From JAIVJN01 sp036732565 (GTDB lineage: Bacteria > Acidobacteriota > Vicinamibacteria > Vicinamibacterales > UBA2999), in contig DAINCF010000140.1 in assembly GCA_036732565.1 (NCBI GenBank), positions 1 through 14,517 of the forward strand: a stretch of DNA of 14,517 nucleotides. Direction: 5' to 3'. A model generated the notes under the pieces. The model had not been told where the DNA came from. It ran no database searches and was given only the letters and a program-made list of their open reading frames with translations. The position numbers and the translations under genes were made by a program. Position 1 is the stretch's first letter; each line of letters begins with the position of its first letter. Below are positions 5,864-14,300 of this stretch, piece by piece.

Positions 5864-6933
5864 TCGAGCAGCATCGCGACGCGGCGGTGGAAGATCTCGG
5901 TGTAGCGGCGACGATCCCTGACGTGATCGCCGTCGCTGTAGAGATCCAGCGTCATTTCGGGATCCTCGGTGTCGTCACGAAACGACGCGCCGCGCGATTG
6001 CACGTAGTCCGCGAGCTCGGCAACGTAGCGCCGCAGGGCGGGGGTCTGCGGGACGCGACCGTTCTCCGGCCGGCGCTGCACCCGGACGAAGCACAGATGC
6101 AGGTTCTCGTGTTCGGCGAGATCCAGGATGAGCGGCAGCACCGACGTCGGCAGATCGCGCGCGAAGTCCGGGTTGGCGGCGACGGTCATGTCGGTGCCGA
6201 CGTCCGAGCGCAAGAACTCGAGGGCGAACGTCTTTTCCTCCGAAGCCTCGAACTCGCGCCGGGACTCGGCGTCCGGATAGCGCCAGTGCACGAACCAGCG
6301 CCGCAGCAACGGCTCCATCCACATCGTCGCGATGTCGATTTCGTAGGTCCGATTGACGGCGTTGTGGATGCGAGCCCAGGCCCCGCGGGTGCGTGCCGCC
6401 ACCAGGGCATCCAGCTCCGGCTCCCACGTCGTGGCAACGCGATCCAGGGCACGACCGTAGTGACCGGACAACCGCCACATCGTGTCGGTCAGGTTGGTGT
6501 CGCGGAAGAAAAAGAAGATGCACCGCGGCTTGACGCCGCTGGCCACCAGTTGGTTCTTGAACGCGAGGTACCACCACGAGGGTCCGGTGGCCGCGTGATA
6601 CAGGAACGCGGCGTTCCCGCGGCCCTCCAGGTTGGCGAATTGCAGGGGGTCGATGCGCGTGCCCAGCATCGAATCGCCGATGAACACCCACGCCGGACGA
6701 CCGTACTGCAGGCGCTCGATCGCACGGGCATCGAACTCGTCGTGGTCCCGGCGGACCTCCAATGCTGGCAGGTACCCCAGCGGCGGAACTTCGTCCAGCG
6801 CCAGGCGATTCAAGGCGCGTAACGACAGGGGAGCCACGAGAAACGTCGCAATTGTGAGCAGTAAGAGAAGACGGGGCGTCCGGGACGGCGCGGGCGGTCC
6901 TGGAACAGGCGCGATCGGATCAGCTAATTTCAC
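5860..6933 (-). CDS. Membrane-anchored SGNH-fold protein, probable acyl-transfer partner of the MBOAT protein
   Basis: This 357-aa protein has a short proline-rich cytoplasmic N-terminus, one membrane segment (about 22-41) and a periplasmic SGNH-hydrolase-like domain. Block I is VFIGDSMLGTRID, with the presumed nucleophile Ser88. The C-terminal DGDH string places Asp334 and His337 in the D-x-x-H arrangement of block V. A hydrophobic strand followed by FFFFRDTNLTD lies between. In related systems such proteins (AlgJ/AlgX, PatB, DltD) take the acyl group delivered by the MBOAT partner and place it on the acceptor; that role is inferred here from the ATGA overlap with the MBOAT gene. The GTG at 6933 is preferred because it gives a normal N-terminus. 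Longer starts (ATG 7014, GTG 7023) would force translation through an inverted repeat and add an arginine-rich extension. There is no good ribosome site at any candidate, so the start is the least certain part. Confidence 0.83.
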   Translation of the reverse strand: MKLADPIAPVPGPPAPSRTPRLLLLLTIATFLVAPLSLRALNRLALDEVPPLGYLPALEVRRDHDEFDARAIERLQYGRPAWVFIGDSMLGTRIDPLQFANLEGRGNAAFLYHAATGPSWWYLAFKNQLVASGVKPRCIFFFFRDTNLTDTMWRLSGHYGRALDRVATTWEPELDALVAARTRGAWARIHNAVNRTYEIDIATMWMEPLLRRWFVHWRYPDAESRREFEASEEKTFALEFLRSDVGTDMTVAANPDFARDLPTSVLPLILDLAEHENLHLCFVRVQRRPENGRVPQTPALRRYVAELADYVQSRGASFRDDTEDPEMTLDLYSDGDHVRDRRRYTEIFHRRVAMLLE

Positions 6934-6966
6934 CAGGCAAAGGGTCGCAGGCGATCTCAGAGCGCT

Positions 6967-6994
6967 CCGCCTTCGCCAACATCGGCTTCGGCGG
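6967..6994. repeat. Imperfect inverted repeat upstream of the SGNH gene
   Basis: CCGCC at 6967-6971 pairs with GGCGG at 6990-6994, and GCC with GGC inside, separated by a 3x3 mismatch and a 6-nt loop. It lies 34 nt before the preferred GTG start of the SGNH gene, so it would be in the 5' leader. The flanking GGACAAG resembles, from memory, a common dispersed repeat of GC-rich soil bacteria, but only one copy is in this window. Confidence 0.45.
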
Positions 6995-7056
6995 ACAAGT
7001 GCCTGCAGCGCCATTCCTCGCACGCAGACCGCAAGGCGGCCGCGGGGCTCGACTCA

Positions 7057-7081
7057 CCCCATCGCGGCCGCCGCGATGGGG
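7057..7081. other. Perfect 11-bp stem, 3-nt loop hairpin in the SGNH-MBOAT leader region
   Basis: CCCCATCGCGG (7057-7067) and CCGCGATGGGG (7071-7081) are exact reverse complements around a CCG loop. No T-tract follows on either strand, so a classical intrinsic terminator is unlikely. The hairpin lies in the 273-nt gene-free stretch 6934-7206, between the DinB-like gene and the SGNH gene, both on the minus strand. It could be a Rho-linked or attenuating terminator, an mRNA-stabilising leader structure or a protein-binding dyad. The sequence does not decide between these. Confidence 0.6.
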
Positions 7082-7120
7082 ACCCCGACGCGAGCTCCGT
7101 GCGTGAAACAGCTCGCAAAG

Positions 7121-7126
7121 AGTATA
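7121..7126 (-). promoter_or_regulatory. Possible -10 box for the SGNH-MBOAT operon
   Basis: TATACT on the minus strand (7126-7121) is the best -10-like match in the gene-free stretch upstream of the SGNH gene. It would give a 5' leader of about 180 nt containing both the perfect hairpin at 7057-7081 and the imperfect repeat at 6967-6994. No good -35 match was found at normal spacing, so this is tentative. Confidence 0.25.
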
Positions 7127-7134
7127 CACGAGTC

Positions 7135-7224
7135 GGGCCTGAGACCCGTGGCCCGAGACCTGAGGCCTCCTGGAGGACCTCACGCCGTGGTCCCAAGTCC
7201 CAGGTCTCACGACTCAGGCCTGAG
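7135..7224. repeat. Intergenic repeat element, copy 2, overlapping the DinB-like gene's 3' end
   Basis: This block shares the exact 17-mer CCCAAGTCCCAGGTCTC (7192-7208) with the element at 4321-4428, in the same orientation. It also carries GGCCTGAG-type units, a 12-bp palindrome CTCAGGCCTGAG (7213-7224) and a bulged GAGGCCTCC/GGAGGACCTC dyad around 7162-7181. It overlaps the stop codon (7209-7207) and the last residues of the DinB-like gene, so part of the element is translated. Confidence 0.7.
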
Positions 7225-7701
7225 GTCCAGCGCCTTGCGAAGCAAGCCGAGCTGTCCCGCGTGGTAGACCGTGTGATGGACCAGCCCGTGAAGCGTCAGA
7301 TAGCGCGACAGGCCGACGCCGAGTGCGTTGTCGCGAAAGTCCTTCACCGGCTCGTCCAGGCTTCGCACGTCCATGGCGACGATGGCTTGCGTCAGCTCGC
7401 TGTGGGCGCGGAGCAGGTTCCGCTTCGCCTCGGCCCAGCGCTCTTCGCTGACCGGCCCCATCGCCGGCCAGTCACCGTCGCTCGGCTCCTGCGCGGGCTG
7501 CCCCTCGAGACGTGCGCGGACCTCACGCGCCCAACCGGTCATATGCAGCACCAGCTCCCACATGGTGTGGGCGCCAGGCACCGCTCGGCGCGCCGCATCC
7601 TCCGCCGACACGCCACGGAGAAGTTGCTCGACGTTCGAGCCATGCCAGGGATCGCCCGTGACCACCCGTTGCACAAGCTCGGCGATATTAGTGTTTTCCA
7701 T
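7207..7701 (-). CDS. DinB-like (YfiT/DUF664-type) metal-binding four-helix protein
   Basis: This 164-aa protein fits the DinB-like fold, a four-helix bundle that binds a divalent metal through three histidines. Members include damage-inducible proteins of unknown activity and thiol S-transferases (bacillithiol, mycothiol). The likely ligands are His53 in HTMWELVLHMTGW (45-57) and His143 and His147 in HGLVHHTVYHAGQLGLLRKA (138-157). The ATG at 7701 is preferred to the in-frame GTG at 7728 because the helix-1 region follows it directly and the extension is cysteine-rich sequence overlapping the divergent promoter region. The last residues (about LDLRPES) and the TGA are encoded by the repeat element that overlaps this end, so the native C-terminus may have been replaced. 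It is divergent from the TPR gene across 42 nt. Substrate unknown. Confidence 0.87.
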   Translation of the reverse strand: MENTNIAELVQRVVTGDPWHGSNVEQLLRGVSAEDAARRAVPGAHTMWELVLHMTGWAREVRARLEGQPAQEPSDGDWPAMGPVSEERWAEAKRNLLRAHSELTQAIVAMDVRSLDEPVKDFRDNALGVGLSRYLTLHGLVHHTVYHAGQLGLLRKALDLRPES

Positions 7702-7730
7702 GTCGGCACACTCGTTGCAGCAAACCACGC

Positions 7731-7736
7731 AAGGAG
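7731..7736 (+). promoter_or_regulatory. Ribosome binding site deciding the TPR protein start
   Basis: AAGGAG is a strong Shine-Dalgarno match. It lies 7 nt before the ATG at 7744 but only 1 nt before the in-frame ATG at 7738, so translation should begin at 7744. Confidence 0.75.
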
Positions 7737-7743
7737 AATGACC

Positions 7744-8283
7744 ATGCCAGCGATTCGTCTCTTCAAGAGGTCAATGCTGACGGCCATCGCCGCTCTTGCG
7801 CTGATCGGAGCGTCACAGACGGCGAGCGCCCAGGACCCTGGAGCATATCTCGAAGCGCAGCGCCTATTGAGGGCCGACCAGCCCGACGCCGCGCGGGCGG
7901 CGGCCGAACCACTGGCTACGAGTGGCGACGAGACGTGGCAGCTGATCGGCCGATCGCTTCAGTCCCTCGCGGGTGGTGACGCCGACGGGGCGCGCGGGTT
8001 AGCCCAACAAGCTGTCGAGCGCAACGGCGAGTCGCCGTGGACGCACTTCCAACTCTGCTTCGTCGCCTACCGGCAGAACGATTGGGGAGCGGCGGGAAAC
8101 GAATGCGAACGTGCGACGCAGTTGAACGGCGACCTGGCGTACGCCCACTATTTTGCTGGCCTCGCGTTTCAGCGTCAACGCCAGAGCGCCAAGGCCGCGG
8201 AGCATTTGAACACGTTCTTGCGCCTCGCGCCCGACGCACCTGAACGACAGGCCGTTCTCGCCATCGTTCGCACATTAGGCTAA
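7744..8283 (+). CDS. Secreted tetratricopeptide (TPR) repeat protein
   Basis: This 179-aa protein starts with a clear Sec signal peptide: basic residues up to Arg9, a hydrophobic core (about 11-23) and an ASA|Q cleavage site after residue 29. The mature part is all-helical, with about four TPR-like units (roughly 33-60, 62-95, 97-130 and 131-165). The clearest are WTHFQLCFVAYRQNDWGAAG and AYAHYFAGLAFQRQRQSAKA, each followed by an E(C/H)...A..L(N) helix. It is therefore a small periplasmic protein-protein interaction module with no catalytic motif. It carries two cysteines that could form a disulfide. It is divergent from the DinB-like gene and converges on the TamB-Omp85 gene, with 24 nt between the stop codons. 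A role with the neighbouring envelope protein is possible, but they are on opposite strands and the link is only by position. Confidence 0.9.
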   Translation: MPAIRLFKRSMLTAIAALALIGASQTASAQDPGAYLEAQRLLRADQPDAARAAAEPLATSGDETWQLIGRSLQSLAGGDADGARGLAQQAVERNGESPWTHFQLCFVAYRQNDWGAAGNECERATQLNGDLAYAHYFAGLAFQRQRQSAKAAEHLNTFLRLAPDAPERQAVLAIVRTLG

Positions 8284-8295
8284 ACGAGAGCGTTT
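8282..8295. terminator. Short hairpin between convergent stop codons, possible weak terminator
   Basis: AAACG (8282-8286) and CGTTT (8291-8295) pair around an AGAG loop, overlapping the TPR stop codon and lying 12 nt beyond the TamB-Omp85 stop codon. The stem is only 5 bp and has no long T-tract, so termination activity is doubtful. Confidence 0.25.
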
Positions 8296-8307
8296 GGTGA
8301 TCTCTTC

Positions 8308-11300
8308 TCAGAAGATGTGTCCGATGCCGATGTACCAGCGGCCATCGCCGATGCTGTTGGCGCGCCGTGTCGAGCCTGGGAGCGTCGACCCCGGGATTCC
8401 GAAGTCGACGCGCAGCATCGCGAACGGCGTATTGAGCCTGAGACCGAAGCCGTAGCCGACGTTGAGATCCGACAGCGACAGTTCACTCCTCGTTGCGAAT
8501 GTATTCCCCGCGTCGACGAAGGCGACGCCGTTGAACCAGCCCTTGATCGGGAACCGGAGCTCCTGGTTCAGCAGAATCAACGCCTGGCCATCGGCAAAGC
8601 CGCCGGGCGTGCGCGGCCCGAGGCCATCCTCGGAGTAGCCGCGCACCGTCGTGGCGCCGCCGAGCAGGAACACATCGTCGCTTGGCAGCCGGTCCTTCCC
8701 AAAGGCGGAGCCAATCTGCGCGCGCGACGCCAGGATCAACTTACCGAGTGAATGGAAGTAGTACTGCTGCACCAGCAATTTGCTGTTGCGTGAATCGCCG
8801 CCGAGGATGCGTGCCGCATGCTCGTAGTTGGCCGAGGTGAACCACCCCTTCGTGGCCGCAAAGGGATCGTCTCGGCGATCGAAGATGAGGCCGGCCGTCA
8901 CCTTGCCCGTGTGGTTCGGCGCATAGATCTCCGGGTTGGGCTTGTCCTCATGCGTCAGTGAGTTGTCGTACCTGTACGAATAGACGACCTCGGTGCGCCG
9001 GAATGCCTGCCATCGTTGCTCGATGGTCGCGCCCCACCGGTCGACCAAGATATCGAGCGGCTCCCGATCGTGCACGCGTGACTTGAAGAGGAACGTCTGC
9101 GTTCGAATCGGGAGGCCGAAGAACGATCCGTTCGACGCGAACAGCGTGCCGATCTGCCGGTCGCGCTCGATGCGCCCCGCCAATCCGCCCGCGATGGCGC
9201 GGCCGAAGATGTTCCGGTTCTGGATGTCGGCGAGCACACCCAGATTCAGCTGACGCGAGCTCTCGGGATCGATATCCTCGTCTCCCGTGCGCACGTCGTT
9301 CAACTGGCCGCCGTAGCGCAGACGCCATTCCGGATATTCGACGACGCGCACGACCGCGCGAACCGGCTCGATGCCGGCGGCTTTGTCCGCTTCGGTCTGT
9401 TCGATCGGCACCGGCTCGATGTCGACTTGGGCGAAGACATTGGTGTCGTACATCCGCTTGCGTGCCTGCCCCCACTGCGCCAGGTCGACGGGCGCGCCTT
9501 CCATCAGCCGCAGCGCGCGCCGCACGACACCGTCGCGGGTGCGATCGTCTCCTTCGGTCGTGACCTCGCGCAGCACCTGCTGCAGCCCCTCCTCAATCGT
9601 GAAATTGACGGTGACGGTTCCGGCTGTCTGCTCGGAGGTCGATCGCGATTCGATGCGTGCGTTGTTGAAGCCCTGCGAGTAATAGAAGCGCTCGACCCGT
9701 TGACGGGCTTGGTCGACTGCCGTCGCCTCGTACGGCATCCCTGGGTAGAGGACCGCGCTGAGCGTGTCTTCGAGCGGCTTCAGCCGCGCTTCGGCCACGC
9801 CTTGCCAGTTCGGCGCCGCGAACAGGAAACGCCGGCCTTCCTCGATCTTCACCGGCAGGACGCCTTTGTTCCCTTCGACCCTGGGCGCCTCGGCCGAGAC
9901 CGTGGTTGCGAGATATCCATGCTCCCGGTAGAACGCCTCGATGGCGCGCGCGAGCTGCGACTGGTCGAGCCACACGTTGTCTTGCAGGCCCTGCGCCGCC
10001 AGAACGCCTTCTAGCTGGCCGCGGTTGAAGCCGTCATTGCCGGCGAAGCGGATCTCTCGACCGCTGACGTGGACACCGGGCTTGACCGCGACCCGCAGCT
10101 CCTTGGTCTGGGGATTGGGCTGAACCACCCGAGGCTCGATCGTGCTGCCGATGAAGCCCTCCTCGAGCAGATGCCGTTGCACGCGCCACCGCACATCGTC
10201 GACCAGGAAGCGATCGAAGATCGCCCGCGCCCACGCGTCCTGCAGCTCCTGAGTCAGGTCGCCGTGCGCCTCGTGTCCCTCGAAAATGAGGCTCGTCTTC
10301 GGCCCCTGATCGATGCGATAGACCAGCGTGACGCTCTGTCCGTCAGCGCTGTTCTCGCGCGACGGCCGCACGCGCGCCTCCAGATACCCGAGCTTGTTGT
10401 AGTGCTCCTTGATACGGTCGACGTCGTCCTGCCAGTTGTGAAATGCGAAGCGATCCTTGTCCTTCAAATGCAGCAGGGCGCGGATCTCGGCTTCGGGCAA
10501 GCCCGGATCCCCAGTGATCTGGATCGCCGCGATGCGCGGTTGAGGTGTCTGATCGGACGTCCGCTGTGCCCGCCCGCCGCCGAACGTGATCTCGTGCCGC
10601 ACCGCCAGCGCACGATCGGTCGTCTCCCGCTGGCTCAAGCGGATTTCGATGTTGCGGCGAATCATGTAGCTGACGGCCGCCGACACTCCACTGCTCTCCT
10701 GGAGGCTGCGAGACACGATGAGCTCGACATCCGGCCGAATGCGTTTCGACAGAGTCAAACGCGTCGAGGGATCGTCGTTGAGCTCTTCGATGATCAGCGT
10801 GGGATCGTTGCGAACCTCTTCGGAGTCGACACCGCGCTCGATGCGCAGCGTATCCAAACCGACTGCCCGTCCTGTGGCACCGAGCAGTTCAGCAGAAAGC
10901 AGTGTCGCTGCGTCCTCGGCTCCGAGGCTGCCGTAGAGCGCTTCCTGTGCCTGCCGGTCGGTGACATCCGGGGTGGTTGAGCGGACTTCGGTCTTCAACT
11001 GATCGAGGGTTCCGTTGAGGGTCACGGCAACATCGGCGCGGCCGGCGAGCGTTCGCAGCTCGATGTCTATCTCGGGTTCGATCCGCGACGGGTTGGTGAA
11101 CGAGATGGCGCCGCGCTCGACCCGGAAGGTCCGCCCGGCTAGAAAGACTTCCCCGCCCTCCTGCAACGTCACTCTGCCGTTGAGTGCTGGCTCGGTTCCT
11201 GTACCCACGACCCGCACAGCGGCCCCTGCCGCCAGGCGGCCGTAGTTGTTGTCGACGGCGAGATCCTCTTCGGTCACGACGAACAGGTTGAGCCGCAAGC

Positions 11301-14300
11301 GATCCAGAAACGTCGGCTCCGCGTCGACCGCCACCGGCGGTCGGGTCCGCCGCGCCGCGGCCAGCGCGGGCAAACTGAGGTTCTCACGATACGAGCTGCG
11401 GGCGATCCGGACGTCGCCGCCGAGCAGCCAGTCCTGACCGCGCGGTCCGAACGTGAGCAGGCCATTGATCTCGCTTTGCAATCCCGCCGGGTACTCGAGT
11501 GCGACTTGACCGAGCTCGATGATCAGTTGTCCGGTGTTCTCGCTGCCGCCGCCGAAGCCAAGCTGGCCATCCAGCCTCAACGATCCGCCGTTCAAGCTAC
11601 CGGCGATCCCGCCGAAGCGGACATTCCTGCGATCCAACGCAATCACACCGTTGAGGTCGTACAGAATGAGGCGCGGCTCGAACACGGCTACCTCACCGTT
11701 CTGCAGGTCGACGCGACCCTTGACGTCGGGGTCGTTGGCGGTACCGGTCGCCGTGAGGTCGATGATCGCGCTCCCTGCCGTCCAGGTCGTCGGCGCGAAC
11801 GCCGAGAGGAGGCCGATGTTGAGGTCGCCCTTCAACGCCAGGTCCAGCGTGGCCCCTTCCGGCGCGTCGAGGACGACGGTTCCGGTGAGCCCCAGCGGGC
11901 CGCCACCGGCCGTCCACGCCACATCGTCCATCGTGACGCGGCCGTCTTTGATGCCGAGCCTGGTTGGCCGCGTTTGTTGCACGGCGATGTCGGCGAGGTT
12001 GAGCGCGGCCTCGTCCAGCACCAGCGCGCCGGCGATGTCGTTCACGCCCGTGCCGAGGATGTCCGCGTCGAGCGAGGCCGAGACGCGTCCGGTAATGCGC
12101 GCCATCGTCGCGGAGTCGAGCCACGGGCGGAGCGCGTCCTGCGTCAAACCGGTGACCTTGACCTGCGCATGCCCTCGAGTGGTCGCTTGAGCGCCGGGAG
12201 CAGAACCGTCGAGGATCCCGCGCGGAAGCGTCGCTGTTGCGCTGATGGCGCCGTCCTGCCAGGTCCCGGTCAGCGAGCTCAGCGTGATCGTCGCGCCGTC
12301 GAAGCCAGCCTGGAGAGCGAGCGCGGTGATGGGCGGAACATCCGCCCAGGCAACTTGCCCACCAGTCAGCGTCACCGTGGCCGACGATCGATCGATGCCA
12401 CCCGTCGATCGCCACGAGCCATCGATCGCCCCGCTGGCACTGAGATCCGCCGGCACGTCCGTGCTGACACCGCGCGCGGCTCGGACGAGATCGCCGAGCT
12501 CACCTTTGAACGTGCTCGTCAACTGCGAATCCGCGCCCGGGGCCAAGCGACCGCTCGCGGTGAGCATGCCACTGCCAAGGCCGAGCGTCAGCGCGTCGAC
12601 GCGAAGGTCGTCCTTCCGCCACGACACCTTGGCCGGAGTCGGCAGCCAGATGGGCACCTCCCCCACGGTCGCGGCGATCTGCTGCAGGCTCGCGGCGACC
12701 TCCGTGGTCTCAGCGGCATCGCCGGCCTCGCCGTGAGCGGTGGCCGACAGCGTCAACCGACCGAGCACCCCGCCGGGAGGAAGTCCGGCGATGTTCGCCA
12801 GCGGGAGAAGATCCAGCTGCTTGATGTCGGCGATCGCGTCGAACGTATACGGCGCCTTGGTGAGCACTTTTGCATTGATCTGAGCACCAAGGTTGGGCAC
12901 GCGCGCGTCGACAATCGCGTTGGTGCCATCGAGCGCGACGTCCGCCTCGCCTTGCTCGACGATGTCGCCGGCGGGGCCGCCGGCAAGGTGAAAGGCAATC
13001 TTGCCGTTGCCTCCGGGCGCATCCACGGTGCCGCTGCCTGCGAACGTGAGCTGCGTGATCCGGACTTCGGTCTCGGCGTCGCCCCCAAGCCGTCCGCTCC
13101 ACATGAGATCGCGGCCCTCGAGCTTCGCCGTGTAGGCGTGCTTCTCCCAGGCATAGCTGCCCGAGCCCGACAGCGTACCGATGCCCGCCGTGACGTTGAA
13201 CGCTTCGACGAACGCCGTGTCGGTTGTGATGCGAGCGCTGGTCATGAGCCGATCGACGGCCTGACCCGCGACCGTCAGCGCGTGGCCCTCGAGCTCGGCC
13301 TTCACTTCTGGCGCCGAGGTCGAGCCGCCCAACGTGGCCGTCGCCGTGATCGGTCCAGCAATCTGCGCATTCTCCGGAAGACTCGTGAGGAGCTCGCCGG
13401 CGTTCGGCGCGTCGAGCGAAAAGCGCCCGCCGAGCGTCTTGCCGGTGAGGTCGATGCTGGCGTTGCCGGTGAGCGTTGCCTGGCCGATGCTCGCGGTGAG
13501 TGCGGGCACATCCACACGGTCGGGGGTCACCGCGACTTCGGCATGGATGGCCGCAGGCGACACGCCAGGCACCACGAGCGCGTCGCTCGAGACGGTGGCA
13601 CGAGCCTGTAGCGCATCGATACGGCCGCCAAGCGTTACGGCGGCATGCAAAGGACCGCGGAGCTCTGTCGCAATCGCCGGAACATCCACGTTGAGGTGTT
13701 CGATGGCGTTCGACGCCGCGGCGACGTCGGGCCCGCTGGCCACAAGCGTCCCGTCGATGGTGGCCGACGCGAAGTCGTTGTCCGTGATCTGCCCGCCGAC
13801 CGTGCCGTCGACGCTGAGCCCGCCAAGCGTGTGCGTCTGCTTCGCCGTCCATCGCCCGTCGCGCATGTCGAGCGACAGCGTGCCGCTCAACGACGCCGCT
13901 TCGCGAGGCAATGCATTCGGAGCCGTCGCTCGGTTTTCGACGTTGAGCGCCAGCGGGCCTTCACCGCGGCGTTGCAACGTCATGCGTCCGCTGAGTGCGG
14001 AGGCGATGCGAGGAGGATCCTTCTGCTCGAGCAACCGCAGGACCATCGACATGTCGAGGTCGCGCCACTCCGCCTTCACGTCGGTCGCACCGCTTTCGCC
14101 GAACTCGAGGTTGGCCGTGGCCTCGAGAACACTCGCCCCCTCGCGAACGGACGCTCGCTCGACCACCAACGAGCTCGGCGTGATGTTGACGCGGGCCTGC
14201 ACCGCCGCGCGCTCGAGGCCGCCGATCCGAATGGCGTCGGACGCGGTTTCGACGGTGATCGTCGGGTTGCCGGCGGGGCCGGCGATGGTGCCCTGCACAG

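Noticed and set aside
4436..5905. Plus-strand open frame of 489 codons opposite the MBOAT gene
   Set aside because: Its product is an improbable Arg/Glu/Gln/His-rich chain, while the minus strand encodes a textbook MBOAT protein.
6934..7023. N-terminal extension of the SGNH protein to ATG 7014 or GTG 7023
   Set aside because: It would translate through an inverted repeat and place an Arg/Cys-rich 27-30 residues before a normal anchor; not excluded, but less likely than GTG 6933.
7024..7134. Possible tRNA or small structured RNA around the strong hairpin
   Set aside because: No cloverleaf, anticodon loop or CCA end can be drawn; only one simple stem is perfect.
7099..7743. Upstream extension of the TPR frame to 7099
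   Set aside because: It runs antisense through the DinB-like gene and would bury the signal peptide; AAGGAG at 7731 fixes the start at 7744.
11476..13611. Long open frame on the plus strand (711 codons) opposite the TamB region
   Set aside because: It mirrors the codon periodicity of the minus-strand TamB gene, is Arg/Ala/His-rich, and shows no domain; typical antisense shadow in high-GC DNA.
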